Shown: positions 1-7,848, numbered from the stretch's first letter. The stretch is 64,000 nucleotides of DNA from Maribacter polysaccharolyticus (GCF_028882255.1 NZ_JARBUY010000002.1:756342-820341), one strand, 5' to 3'. The notes: a model not told the origin generated them from the sequence alone. Made by a program: numbers and translations.

Positions 1-49
1 TTTAAAATCATTTTTAACGAAATAAACCAACTCAAAAAAAACAATATCC

Positions 50-883
50 ATGAAAATTAAACAGTTATCGTTGATCATCTTCGGATGCCTTTTGGTGTCT
101 TGCAATAATGGCAAAAAAACCAAGTCTGTCTCCCCCGAAAAAACAACAGAGGCCCTTACTTCACCTACATTCGAGAATCAAGGCCATCAGTTGGTATACG
201 ATATGGTACAGAAGGTCGGTGATTATAAAAGTTTACGCAAGTTAAAGGATGTGGTATATACCTATACCTACCAAACCCCGGATGGTAAGTCCGACGTTTC
301 CACCGAAAAATACCTTTTTAATGGCGAATTGTCCTATGGGGCGTATCACCGACACGAAAGGACGCTTCCCGATTTTGAAGGATTGATCGAGCAGGGATAT
401 GATGGTAGTACGTATTGGTTAAAACACAATGGGGTGGCTTTACAGGATGAAAAGCTCTTAAAAAGGGTAGCCTTTAATAGACCTACCAATTTTTATTGGT
501 TTACCATGATGCAAAAATTATTGGATCCAGGGGTCAACTATGAATACGTAAAGGAAGAAACCATTGATGGGACGGGCTATAATGTCGTAAAGATTTCCTT
601 TACCTCCGAAGGGGACAAACCCACCGACATTTATCAACTTTATATCAATGCAAAAACGGGGTTGGTTGACCAGTTCCTCTTCACGGTAGCTGATTTTGGG
701 GTTATGGAGACTCCCAATTTGATGAAGCTTCAATATGAGGAAGTGGATGGGTTGTTGTTGCCGACAAAACGCTTATACAAGAAATCGACTTGGAATGCCG
801 ATGTAAGCGATGCCCCATGGATAAAGGTTACTTGGTCGGATATTAAGTTCGATAATGGTTTGACAATAGAAGATTTCAAGTAA
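50..883 (+). CDS. DUF6503-like lipoprotein
   Basis: The 277-residue product begins with a lipoprotein signal peptide: a basic start, a hydrophobic stretch and the lipobox LLVSC with Cys18. The rest is soluble and rich in beta-strand-like, aromatic segments (for example YTYTYQTPDGK and LYINAKTGLVDQFLF). That pattern resembles the DUF6503 / LolA-like outer-membrane lipoprotein fold common in Flavobacteriia. It is probably anchored in the outer or inner membrane facing the periplasm, and no catalytic motif is visible. The stop is followed after one base by the peroxiredoxin-like gene, so the two are probably co-transcribed. The family assignment comes from sequence memory. The function is unknown. 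Confidence 0.8.
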   Translation: MKIKQLSLIIFGCLLVSCNNGKKTKSVSPEKTTEALTSPTFENQGHQLVYDMVQKVGDYKSLRKLKDVVYTYTYQTPDGKSDVSTEKYLFNGELSYGAYHRHERTLPDFEGLIEQGYDGSTYWLKHNGVALQDEKLLKRVAFNRPTNFYWFTMMQKLLDPGVNYEYVKEETIDGTGYNVVKISFTSEGDKPTDIYQLYINAKTGLVDQFLFTVADFGVMETPNLMKLQYEEVDGLLLPTKRLYKKSTWNADVSDAPWIKVTWSDIKFDNGLTIEDFK

Positions 884-884
884 T

Positions 885-1550
885 ATGTTGGAAAATAAGG
901 AAACAACAAGTCTCAAATCCCTTTTGGAAGCGAAAAAGGCAGATTTTGAACTGAATGCCGATGCGCATAAAAAAACGGTCTATAAAGAGGGTATTGATGC
1001 CGTACGTAAAAGTGGTGTCGTCGGGAAAGCAAAGCAAGTAGGGGAGGAGGCACCCGATTTTGTCCTGAAAAATGCCTTGGGCAATAATGTGGCATTAAAG
1101 GATTACCTGAAAAAGGGGAAAGTGGTTTTGACCTGGTATCGAGGAGGTTGGTGTCCGTATTGCAATATAACCTTACAGAAATTGCTGCAGGAAGTACCTA
1201 ATTTTAAAGCGAATGGGGCACATTTACTCGCCCTTACGCCAGAGTTGCCCGATCGATCGATGGATACGGCTGAAAAACATGGACTTCAATTCGAGGTGTT
1301 AAGTGATGTTGGGAATGAAGTTGCCAAATTATATGGCATCGTTTTTAAACTTACGGATGAGGTAGCGGATATTTATGATAAATCATTCGGAATGGGTAAC
1401 TACAATGGCGATAATTCCCAAGAACTGCCTTTGGCCGCTACCTACATCATAGATGGGGAAGGGAAGATTCAATATGCTTTTTTGGATGCTGATTATCGCA
1501 ATAGGGCAGAACCTGCGGAACTCGTCCGTTTTTTAAAGGACCTTAAATAA
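885..1550 (+). CDS. Peroxiredoxin-like (AhpC/TSA) protein
   Basis: This 221-residue protein has a thioredoxin fold of the AhpC/TSA type. The motif GGWCPYCNITLQKL around residues 88-101 gives a Cys90-x-x-Cys93 pair, as in the peroxiredoxin-like family that keeps a thioredoxin-style CxxC. About 50 residues of charged helix precede the domain, and the segment GEEAPDFVLKNALG (about 53-66) is the usual domain start. There is no signal peptide, so it should act in the cytoplasm as a thiol peroxidase or disulfide reductase. It starts one base after the upstream lipoprotein gene, which implies translational coupling. Confidence 0.88.
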   Translation: MLENKETTSLKSLLEAKKADFELNADAHKKTVYKEGIDAVRKSGVVGKAKQVGEEAPDFVLKNALGNNVALKDYLKKGKVVLTWYRGGWCPYCNITLQKLLQEVPNFKANGAHLLALTPELPDRSMDTAEKHGLQFEVLSDVGNEVAKLYGIVFKLTDEVADIYDKSFGMGNYNGDNSQELPLAATYIIDGEGKIQYAFLDADYRNRAEPAELVRFLKDLK

Positions 1551-1650
1551 GGGCTGGGACGGTCCGATGTGGTCTTCCCGTATTGTAAATTCCACTTCCG
1601 TTGGAATCTTTAAATGATTTAGTTCGTAACCTATTTTAAGATATAAATTC

Positions 1651-2070
1651 ATGAATTCTAAAACCGCTTATTTATTGGTCAGGGTAGCCGTAGGGGTGAG
1701 TATGTTCGGTCACGGATTGGTTCGTCTTCCGAAATTGGGCTTGTTCAGTGATTGGATGCTGAAATCGTTTGAAAAATCGATGCTTCCAGAGCTATTGGTG
1801 TTGCCATTTAGTTATTTTTTGCCAGTTGCTGAATTGATATTGGGGATATTCCTGGTATTGGGATTGTTTACCCGCTTAGCTTCGATAGGTTCCGCGATCC
1901 TGATGATCATGCTCATTTTCGGCTCTACGCTGATTGAAAATTGGGGAGCTTTGACACCCCAGTTCATTCATTTGGCATTTCTTGTTTATGTCCTTCAAGA
2001 AATAACCCATAACCGGTATTCCATCGATTATCGCTTGAAAAAGTATTGCTTTTACATGAATAACAAATAA
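1651..2070 (+). CDS. DoxX family membrane protein
   Basis: The 139-residue product is hydrophobic with about four membrane helices. The opening LLVRVAVGVSMFGHGLVRL carries the GHG/R pattern usual in DoxX proteins. Small DoxX proteins are linked to quinone or thiol redox chemistry in the inner membrane, but no precise role can be read from this sequence. It lies 100 bp downstream of the peroxiredoxin-like gene on the same strand, so a shared redox role is possible but unproven. Confidence 0.82.
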   Translation: MNSKTAYLLVRVAVGVSMFGHGLVRLPKLGLFSDWMLKSFEKSMLPELLVLPFSYFLPVAELILGIFLVLGLFTRLASIGSAILMIMLIFGSTLIENWGALTPQFIHLAFLVYVLQEITHNRYSIDYRLKKYCFYMNNK

Positions 2071-2206
2071 TACGGGTAGTTGGGGAGAGCGGATGTTCAA
2101 CGTATTCGGTCAAGACCATCCCTAAAAAGTCCAACTATGGTCGCCCCTTACCAAGAATCAACGGCAATGGTTCATACGGCCGGTACTTTTTTGGTGGGTT
2201 CCCCTT

Positions 2207-2260
2207 AGAAAAGAAAAGAAGCATGCCCAAGCCGTCCTTAGGGGTCGGTCCTGGGCATGT
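2207..2260 (-). terminator. Intrinsic terminator of the barrel-protein gene
   Basis: CATGCCCA (2222-2229) and TGGGCATG (2252-2259) form a perfect 8-bp stem, with a smaller CCG/CGG helix inside. Read on the minus strand the hairpin is followed by TTCTTTTCTTTTC, a pyrimidine-rich tail. It sits 40-90 bases past the stop of the minus-strand gene at 2298. The rest of the 2071-2297 gap shows no coding signal. Confidence 0.65.
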
Positions 2261-2297
2261 CTTGGGCTAAATGCCGAAAGTCTTATTTCGCATGGGA

Positions 2298-2900
2298 CTA
2301 AAATGAAAACCCGATCGAGAATTCCCCATAAAAAGGGTCGATGAAATCATAGGCGTCCCTATAATCCCTGATCGCCCCATTAATGGCCCCGGAACTGGGG
2401 GTTGTATCCCAATCTTCATGGGATATTCCGTATCCCAAGGCAAAGGTTAGGTTAAATCCACTTTTCCAAACCCACTTTTTACCTGCATTGAAGCCATAGC
2501 TTATGTCGGGCATGGTAAATTCAAAAGGGGTATCATCGATCATACCCTCACCTTCAAACTGTCTATATCGGGCATAGGCACCCACAAAAAATGAATTCAT
2601 ACGATTATTGAAGTGATAACGATAGTTCAATAAGAAAGAATACCCACTTGATTCGATATTGGCATTGGTATAGGTTTTGGGTATGGCCTCATAGTCAAAT
2701 CGGGCCACCATTCCGTGTTTTTGATTATGCAGATACTCATAGTTGATCGAGTAGATGCCAAACACCACGGCTACAGGGCAGGCACTTATCGAATGTTTAA
2801 AATCTTTTTGAAAGCCGAGCGGTTCATTCGGGGCTTCTTGGGCATGCATGGCAATACCGGCCATGACTAAAAAGAGAAAGGTTTTGATTGATTTTTTCAT
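2298..2900 (-). CDS. Small outer-membrane beta-barrel protein
   Basis: The 200-residue product has an N-terminal signal peptide (MKKSIKTFLFLVMAGIAMHA, cleaved before QEAP). It continues with alternating aromatic/hydrophobic strands such as SFLLNYRYHF, FVGAYARYR and NLTFALGYG. It ends with FYGEFSIGFSF, whose terminal Phe is the usual signal for outer-membrane barrel insertion. It looks like an 8-stranded barrel of the OmpW/OmpA-barrel type. No ligand or enzyme motif is visible. It is a single-gene unit with its own likely promoter and terminator, divergent from the amidohydrolase gene. Confidence 0.75.
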   Translation of the reverse strand: MKKSIKTFLFLVMAGIAMHAQEAPNEPLGFQKDFKHSISACPVAVVFGIYSINYEYLHNQKHGMVARFDYEAIPKTYTNANIESSGYSFLLNYRYHFNNRMNSFFVGAYARYRQFEGEGMIDDTPFEFTMPDISYGFNAGKKWVWKSGFNLTFALGYGISHEDWDTTPSSGAINGAIRDYRDAYDFIDPFYGEFSIGFSF

Positions 2901-2922
2901 GATTTTTCGATTTTTGATGAAA

Positions 2923-2930
2923 CAAAGGTG
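2923..2930 (-). promoter_or_regulatory. Possible -7 element for the barrel gene
   Basis: The minus strand reads CACCTTTG, one mismatch from the Bacteroidota -7 consensus TAnnTTTG. It lies 22 bases before the start codon, which would leave a short leader. No clear TTG element was found upstream at the usual spacing. Confidence 0.35.
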
Positions 2931-3227
2931 AATTTAAGTGCCTTATCAATCGTCCTGATTTATAATTTAGGACGAAGTTGAAATTGCACTGACCCATATG
3001 CTGTGGTGCCCGTTTATAATAAATGTGCCCACTGGGGAATGTCATAAGTAGGGCCGATCAAAAATGGAAAAGGATAAATACGAGATCAATTTCCCAAACA
3101 GGTATTATGGTTTATGGATGCTCGAATCTGGAAAAGTTTTTTAAAATCATGGAAATTAAAAGTACATTTAAAATCATATGATATGTTTCAAATTATAAAT
3201 TGGAACGACTGAACCACAGATTCATAA

Positions 3228-3235
3228 CATCTTTG
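3228..3235 (+). promoter_or_regulatory. Possible -7 element for the amidohydrolase gene
   Basis: CATCTTTG is one mismatch from TAnnTTTG and ends 19 bases before the ATG at 3255. The same C-for-T change occurs in the element facing the divergent gene. No TTG element lies at a good distance. Confidence 0.35.
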
Positions 3236-3254
3236 TAGCGATAAAATATGCATT

Positions 3255-4688
3255 ATGAAGAAAATCTTAAAAACCATCTTGAAACTCATAACAGGTTTAT
3301 TCTTGTTGATCATTGTTCTAGTCCTAAGCGTACTCTTGATCGACCTGGGAAATGTTGGCTATCTGAAAATAACGAACCATCCTGAAGCGGAAAACCGCAG
3401 TTATCTTATCCGCAACGTAAATATTTTGCCAATGACCATGGATACCGTTTTACGCAACAAATCCGTTTGGATAAAAAATGGGGTCATCAGTAAAATTGCC
3501 GAAGATATTGATGCGGGGGATATGGCCGTTGTCGACGGCAACAACAAATATTTACTGCCGGGTCTTACCGATATGCACGTACATGTATGGGATGATTACG
3601 AATTGGGACTCTATTTGTCCAATGGGGTTACGGCCGTACGGAATGTTTGGGGGCAACCCATGCATCTTCGAATGAAGGCGGCCATTACCCAAGATAAGAT
3701 TCTTGCTCCAATGTTTTTTACCAGTGGTCCCAAGTTGACGGGTCCGGAATTCCTAGGAGACGATAACCAACAACTTTTTAGTGTGGGGGAAGCAAAGGAT
3801 ATGGTGGTCAAAATAAAAAACAAGGGATACGATTTCATAAAAACATATTATGGTCTGCCCCAGGATTATTTTGATGCCATTCTGGAAGAGGCTAAAAAGA
3901 GCGATTTGGATATAGCGGCACATCCGTCCAATAAGGTGCCTTATGAATATCATTTTAGATCGGGGATCGCTACGGTTGAACATGCTGAGGACATCGTGCA
4001 ACAACCATTGGATTATAAGTTGGACACCTTAAAATTGAATGAAGTAGTGGCTGCATTCGGTAAAGCCCATGAAACTTCCTTCTGTCCGACTTTGACCGTA
4101 TTCCATAATATTTATAATATGTTGGAGGATGATGATATCCTTAATTCAAGCTCTTTGGGTCAAATGAACCCCATGATCCGGAAAATGGACAGCAAGGCTC
4201 AGTTTGACCGCTGGTACGGCACTAAAATGGAAGATCCCGGTGTGGTAGATCGGATCAAAAACCAACATATGTTTCATTTATTGGCCCTAAAAAAGCTACA
4301 CCGGGCAGGGGTCAATATCGTATGTGGAACCGATGCGGGTATCGGGGTTACGGTTCCGGGAGCTTCCATACATAGGGAATTGGAATTATATCGGGAGGCC
4401 GGACTGTCGAATTACGAAGTATTGAAAACGGCGACCGTCAACCCTTCAAAAGTACATGGGTTTATGAAAGATTTCGGAACCGTCGAAAATGGTAAGATGG
4501 CCAATTTGATTCTTGTTAACGGCAATCCGTTACAGGATTTAGCCGTATTGCAAAATCCCGAAATGGTATTCATCAAAGGGAGGAAACTGGACAGGAAAAC
4601 CTTGGATGAATTTAAGACGGCGGCAACTGACCGTAGCAACCTTTTGGCCTCTTTTTTACGATATGCGGAGTTTTTGGTTTCCAAATGA
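3255..4688 (+). CDS. Membrane-anchored amidohydrolase family protein
   Basis: The 477-residue protein has one N-terminal membrane helix (about residues 11-31) and then a metal-dependent amidohydrolase domain of the imidazolonepropionase/prolidase-like type. Metal-site motifs are visible in order: LPGLTDMHVH with His108 and His110, AAHPSNKVP, VEHAEDIV and CGTDAGIGV. The C-terminal GTVENGKMANLILVNGNPL is the usual beta-sandwich return of this superfamily. It probably hydrolyses a C-N or similar bond in a small periplasmic substrate such as a dipeptide or cyclic amide; the substrate cannot be read. It appears to be monocistronic. Confidence 0.85.
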   Translation: MKKILKTILKLITGLFLLIIVLVLSVLLIDLGNVGYLKITNHPEAENRSYLIRNVNILPMTMDTVLRNKSVWIKNGVISKIAEDIDAGDMAVVDGNNKYLLPGLTDMHVHVWDDYELGLYLSNGVTAVRNVWGQPMHLRMKAAITQDKILAPMFFTSGPKLTGPEFLGDDNQQLFSVGEAKDMVVKIKNKGYDFIKTYYGLPQDYFDAILEEAKKSDLDIAAHPSNKVPYEYHFRSGIATVEHAEDIVQQPLDYKLDTLKLNEVVAAFGKAHETSFCPTLTVFHNIYNMLEDDDILNSSSLGQMNPMIRKMDSKAQFDRWYGTKMEDPGVVDRIKNQHMFHLLALKKLHRAGVNIVCGTDAGIGVTVPGASIHRELELYREAGLSNYEVLKTATVNPSKVHGFMKDFGTVENGKMANLILVNGNPLQDLAVLQNPEMVFIKGRKLDRKTLDEFKTAATDRSNLLASFLRYAEFLVSK

Positions 4689-5262
4689 AATAATCGAGGC
4701 TTGATCTAACCGGGTCTGGGCCTGATTATAGTTGTCGGCCCTTTCCGTTTCCCCTTTACTATCGAAACTGTCTGTATAACTTATGAAAAAGGAAGAATAT
4801 AGAATCGGGCGCATTGTACCCTATCATTGCATGATTGGTTGTCGCTTTCCGGATATAAATGGACTCATGCCTCCTTTAAGGAAACGGGTTCGCCATTAGG
4901 GGTTTGGGTCATATCCCCACAATGAATATATGATATGGCCATACTTTAGGTGGCACCGAAATTCAATTCGGGTGCATAATTATTCCTATGGGGTATAAAT
5001 AATAAAAGGGGCAACCAGGGATTGGGATATATCTTTTAACCCATTTTTATACCCTAATTCCTTTGGTTGGGAGTAACCGTTTATCCCTGGAATTTACGTT
5101 TTATCCTAAGGCATTAATAGACTGGGACTGAAATTTATTCAAGATCTTATGGGGGCTTGTGGTTCAAATTCCAGTTGGCTCCATTTTGTTCACTTTTATC
5201 GAAAAATTATCCCTGTTTTTTTAAACCGAACAACCTTTGCAATAAATCAAAACCCCCATAAT
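4689..5262. other. Intergenic region with interleaved inverted repeats
   Basis: This 574-bp gap holds a weak terminator-like hairpin at its start and two interleaved inverted repeats: GGGTATAAA 4991-4999 with TTTATACCC 5046-5054, and CCAGGGAT 5015-5022 with ATCCCTGG 5083-5090. TTCCTTTG (5058-5065), one mismatch from the -7 consensus, may start transcription of the two micro-genes downstream. A 38-codon frame at 4783-4899 has no recognisable features and is not called. Confidence 0.45.
4718..4751 (+). terminator. Weak terminator-like hairpin after the amidohydrolase gene
   Basis: GGGCC (4718-4722) pairs with GGCCC (4737-4741) around a 14-base loop and is followed by CTTTCCGTTT. It lies 30 bases past the stop codon. 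The stem is short and the tail is interrupted, so the call is tentative. Confidence 0.35.
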
Positions 5263-5439
5263 ATGAAGACATTTGTACTTGTTAGAGAAATTTATCTGGA
5301 AAGATTCAGAAACATTCAAAACTACCTTTTGAAATATAGTTTTAAAGCTTTTACATGGTTCACTATCGCCATGTTCGCAGTGGTTTTATACGCATTTTTA
5401 TATAGGTTGTCCACAGACTTTCAATTTTCCAATTTATAA
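5263..5439 (+). CDS. Small single-pass membrane protein (DUF6747-like)
   Basis: The 58-residue product reads MKTFVLVREIYLERF then a basic stretch, with one membrane helix around residues 30-48 (TWFTIAMFAVVLYAFLYRL). It resembles a small Flavobacteriaceae family that I believe is DUF6747; that name is from memory. A longer frame opens at 5149, but the conserved-looking protein begins at the internal ATG at 5263, so that start is used. The function is unknown. It is followed two bases later by a second micro-membrane protein, so the pair is probably one transcript. Confidence 0.65.
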   Translation: MKTFVLVREIYLERFRNIQNYLLKYSFKAFTWFTIAMFAVVLYAFLYRLSTDFQFSNL

Positions 5440-5441
5440 TT

Positions 5442-5543
5442 ATGGGCGAACAAAGTAACGGAAAGAAAGTGTTTTTTATTTCCGGTCTTTTGTTTGTTCT
5501 TGCTTTACTGTTATTGGTTATGATTTTAACCTTTAGATTATAG
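5442..5543 (+). CDS. 33-residue single-helix membrane peptide
   Basis: ATG at 5442 opens a 33-codon frame: a short polar start (MGEQSNGKKV) followed by an almost uninterrupted hydrophobic helix (residues 10-31) ending in TFRL. It begins two bases after the stop of the preceding micro-gene, which is the main argument that it is real. I do not recognise it. It may be a small partner peptide of the 58-residue protein, or a chance frame. Confidence 0.45.
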   Translation: MGEQSNGKKVFFISGLLFVLALLLLVMILTFRL

Positions 5544-5770
5544 CGATTGTGTTGGGGTATTTCTAAAATAGCCCGGCAGGCGGGATTGCAATAAAAAGGT
5601 GATACGTACGGTTTTGCCCGGTAAGGGATAAGGAATGGCCCTTAGGGAAACAGCGAATTCCATTTTCCCTCCGCGCCATTTTCGGAAATCGGAAATGACA
5701 GATCATTCATTATTTTATTGGACAGTCAAATCAATTTATGGTAAGGCTATCGATTAATGAACTTTTTACA

Positions 5771-5778
5771 TACCTTTG
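5771..5778 (+). promoter_or_regulatory. -7 promoter element of the candidate small RNA
   Basis: TACCTTTG is an exact match to the Bacteroidota -7 consensus TAnnTTTG. Transcription would start near 5783-5785, at the first base of a strong hairpin and about 230 bases upstream of an intrinsic terminator. No clear TTG element is seen upstream. Confidence 0.5.
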
Positions 5779-5928
5779 GGCAAATCGGGTAATTGTTCGC
5801 AATTGCCGATTGACAGGGTCGTATTCTGTGTATTGAAGGCATTTTGTAAAAGTGGATTATTGAAGCACAATCCAAAAGGGGATGAAAACAAACGTCTTTG
5901 GGTACCCAATCCTTAGATGTAAAATGAA

Positions 5929-5981
5929 CTTATGGTAGCTGATTTTATAGTTAATGGTTAGTGTTTATAAAGCACCATAGG
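5929..5981 (+). promoter_or_regulatory. 53-nt structured RNA element, copy A
   Basis: CTTATGG (5929-5935) can pair with CCATAGG (5975-5981), using one G-T wobble, to close a loop holding AGCTGATTTTATAGTTAATG and GTTAGTGTTT. Copy B (8945-8997, minus strand) is identical at 45 of 53 positions. Both copies are followed by exactly five bases and then a 9-bp, 3-nt-loop terminator hairpin. Confidence 0.65.
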
Positions 5982-5986
5982 TCATA

Positions 5987-6016
5987 GGGCTCCACGCAGT
6001 GGAGCCCTTTTCTTTT
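5987..6016 (+). terminator. Intrinsic terminator, perfect 9-bp stem
   Basis: GGGCTCCAC (5987-5995), loop GCA, GTGGAGCCC (5999-6007), then TTTTCTTTT. All nine pairs are Watson-Crick. It terminates plus-strand transcription, most likely of the candidate small RNA. Confidence 0.85.
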
Positions 6017-6149
6017 GGGAAAAGGTTTGGACTCACAAACTGTATAAATGCACGGCAGTACGGCTTCTGTAGGAAGGGTACACTTAAAACGGTAAAGGCG
6101 GTAGATAAGAAAAAGGATACCTATGGCTATTGGGGCAGGGTAGTGTTGT

Positions 6150-7172
6150 TTATTTACGCTTTAATGCGGAATAATATAATTGATATAGTGCCAGATATTG
6201 TCGTACCAATGCCAATTCGTTTTGCCATTTGTCTTTGTCGGTATTTGTGGCCATGGCGTTGATCGCATGTATCTTCAACCTGACGTTGGCCCGGTATAAT
6301 TTGTAGAAAGCGAATAATCGTTCATCGGTTTTATTCGCAATGCAGTGTATTTTGGATAGATAGTGATCAAGGAACAGTTTGGATAAATCGAAACGATCGA
6401 ATCGTTCCAAGTCCATACACAAAAAAGCAATTTCATTCAGCAGATCCAATTTCCGGAAATCATCGTTAAACTCAATGCAATCAAAAATAACGGGATCTTC
6501 CAAAAGAAAGATGTTCCGGGTATGTAGGTCCCCATGGCCTTCAATGACGAAGCCCTGTTCGTTGCGCTCCTGGATCCGTTCTTTCGTTTGGTTTAAAAAT
6601 CGATAGGCCCATCGGTTCACTTCTTCCAGGAATTGTCCTGTTTCTTTTCCGAAATTCCGTTCCAAAAAATCCTTTATGCTCGATATATCCTCGAACTCCC
6701 CGTAAAGTTCCTTCCAGTCTTCCCCTTCGGGAACAATGGTCGCCTCTTGATGAAAACGGGCCAATACCTCTGCCAACTTTACGATCGATCCCGATTTGAC
6801 CGCGCCTTGTTCCAAAAGCATGTCCATTTGTTTTGTTTCATCCATCCGCTTCATTAAGACCGCATAGTCGATTATCGTGCCTTCGCTTCCAAGTATCCTG
6901 TAATTCCCGTTGTTTTCTGTTATGGGAATCACCTTAAGGTACATTTCAGGGGCCAGCCGCTTGTTCAGTTGTACCTCTTTTTCACAATAGACTTTGCGCT
7001 TTTCCAAGGTTGAAAAATCCAAAAAGCTGAACCTGATCGGTTTTTTTATTTTATAGACATATCGATCGGTAAGTATGACCCAAGAAATATGGGTCACGAT
7101 CAGTTTGATGCCATCCGTAGGATAAGGAAAAGCTTTGTTGTCGATAATATGGTTGACCTGATCATGAGTCAT
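6150..7172 (-). CDS. Aminoglycoside-phosphotransferase-like kinase (COG2187 type)
   Basis: The 340-residue protein has the APH/choline-kinase fold. Visible motifs are VYKIKKPIRF (about 39-48, nucleotide-binding lysine region), EGHGDLHTRNIF with the catalytic-loop Asp215, and IFDCIEFND with the metal-binding Asp231. This is the COG2187 pattern, a family usually linked to a P-loop kinase domain either in one chain or as a neighbour. The start ATG overlaps the stop of the upstream P-loop kinase gene by four bases (ATGA), so the two are translationally coupled. The substrate is unknown; a small alcohol or sugar is likely. It is cytoplasmic. Confidence 0.8.
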   Translation of the reverse strand: MTHDQVNHIIDNKAFPYPTDGIKLIVTHISWVILTDRYVYKIKKPIRFSFLDFSTLEKRKVYCEKEVQLNKRLAPEMYLKVIPITENNGNYRILGSEGTIIDYAVLMKRMDETKQMDMLLEQGAVKSGSIVKLAEVLARFHQEATIVPEGEDWKELYGEFEDISSIKDFLERNFGKETGQFLEEVNRWAYRFLNQTKERIQERNEQGFVIEGHGDLHTRNIFLLEDPVIFDCIEFNDDFRKLDLLNEIAFLCMDLERFDRFDLSKLFLDHYLSKIHCIANKTDERLFAFYKLYRANVRLKIHAINAMATNTDKDKWQNELALVRQYLALYQLYYSALKRK

Positions 7173-7678
7173 TGTTCCAGGAACTTGATGACTTTATCGA
7201 CCAAATCGGGGAATTCTTCCCGATCGGTAAATACTTGCAGGTATTCCTCTTCCATAGGGTCGAATTGTTCTTTTATCTTTTGATAAACAGGGTAATCGGC
7301 TTCACTGTACAGTCGCTTTTTCGATATGCGTTTTTTTACGCTCTCCGCTTCGGCGCAAACTTCGATCCATTTCACGATAAAGCCAAATTCCTTGGCCAGG
7401 TCTTTGAATTTTTCTCTCAGTTCCCGTTTATAAAACGTTGCATCCACAATTGTGCTTTTACCCCTATCAAGTTCCAACCTTGTCAGGCGTAGCATCTCAT
7501 TGTAAATCAATATTTTATTTTGGTCATCGTATTTATGGGACTTTCCCCTAAAACTTCTAATGATATCGGTATTGTAATGTTTGATCCCCAAATGGCTGGC
7601 CAAAAAAGAAGCAAAGGTGGTCTTCCCCGTACCGGGAAGTCCGAAAACGGCAATCAATATGGGGCGTTTTAAAACCAT
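7169..7678 (-). CDS. P-loop kinase (COG0645 type)
   Basis: The product of 169 residues from the ATG at 7678 opens with a Walker A motif, FGLPGTGKTT. A TTG codon two codons upstream could also serve, but the ATG is preferred. It continues with YNTDIIR and later IVDATFYKRELRE, typical of the predicted AAA/zeta-toxin-like small-molecule kinases of COG0645. It overlaps the COG2187-like kinase gene by four bases. In other bacteria these two domains occur fused, which argues that they act together as a two-part kinase. No partner pathway is visible nearby. Confidence 0.8.
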   Translation of the reverse strand: MVLKRPILIAVFGLPGTGKTTFASFLASHLGIKHYNTDIIRSFRGKSHKYDDQNKILIYNEMLRLTRLELDRGKSTIVDATFYKRELREKFKDLAKEFGFIVKWIEVCAEAESVKKRISKKRLYSEADYPVYQKIKEQFDPMEEEYLQVFTDREEFPDLVDKVIKFLEQ

Positions 7679-7806
7679 ATCCAAAATAAATTAATTTTGG
7701 GCATTGACGCACTGATCGATATCATGTCAGTTGCCCCATAGGGGCGCTATTTTTATTCCTGGCATTTGCCTAGGATTGCCGGTTACACTTATTGGGTTCG
7801 TTTTAA

Positions 7807-7816
7807 GGGGGGGGGG
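7807..7816 (+). repeat. Poly-G tract of ten bases
   Basis: A run of ten G residues lies 24 bases upstream of the TACGTTTG promoter element of cysQ, next to where a -33 element would sit. It is the longest homopolymer I noticed in the window. Such tracts can change length by slipped-strand mispairing, and they can also be a sequencing artefact. Confidence 0.9.
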
Positions 7817-7840
7817 ATAAATCGGTAGTTACTTAGGTAA

Positions 7841-7848
7841 TACGTTTG
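7841..7848 (+). promoter_or_regulatory. -7 promoter element for cysQ
   Basis: TACGTTTG matches TAnnTTTG exactly and lies 98 bases before the cysQ ATG. The leader that follows can fold AAAATC-AAAAA-GATTTT (about 7872-7888) into a small hairpin. Confidence 0.5.

Larger units (their letters stand above)
2901..3254. other. Divergent intergenic region (354 bp)
   Basis: This gap separates the minus-strand barrel gene from the plus-strand amidohydrolase gene. It carries one promoter-like TTTG element near each end and a perfect 10-bp palindrome ATCATATGAT near 3174. No open frame with convincing composition and no structured RNA were seen in it. Confidence 0.5.
5783..6016 (+). ncRNA. Candidate small RNA with 5' hairpin and intrinsic terminator
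   Basis: The segment begins with a strong hairpin: AATCGG (5783-5788) pairs with CCGATT (5806-5811), enclosing AATTG-TTCG-CAATT with a TTCG tetraloop. It is preceded by an exact TAnnTTTG element and ends in a perfect 9-bp terminator. There is no plausible reading frame inside. Its 3' half (5929-6016) is the plus-strand copy of the element found behind susD. It runs convergently into the 3' end of the kinase gene at 6150. It could be an independent sRNA, or the 3' leader of a longer transcript from the micro-genes. Confidence 0.55.

Noticed and set aside
4783-4899. 38-codon open frame after the amidohydrolase gene
   Set aside because: It has no recognisable features or conserved spacing and is of a length expected by chance.
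5145-5185. tRNA-like 3' end (GGTTCAAATTCC followed by GGCTCCA)
   Set aside because: The T-stem does not pair well, no acceptor, D or anticodon arms can be drawn upstream, and no integrase is nearby. A tRNA fragment is possible but not supported.
5569-5582. CCCG/CGGG hairpin after the micro-genes as a terminator
   Set aside because: The stem is only four base pairs and no T-tract follows.
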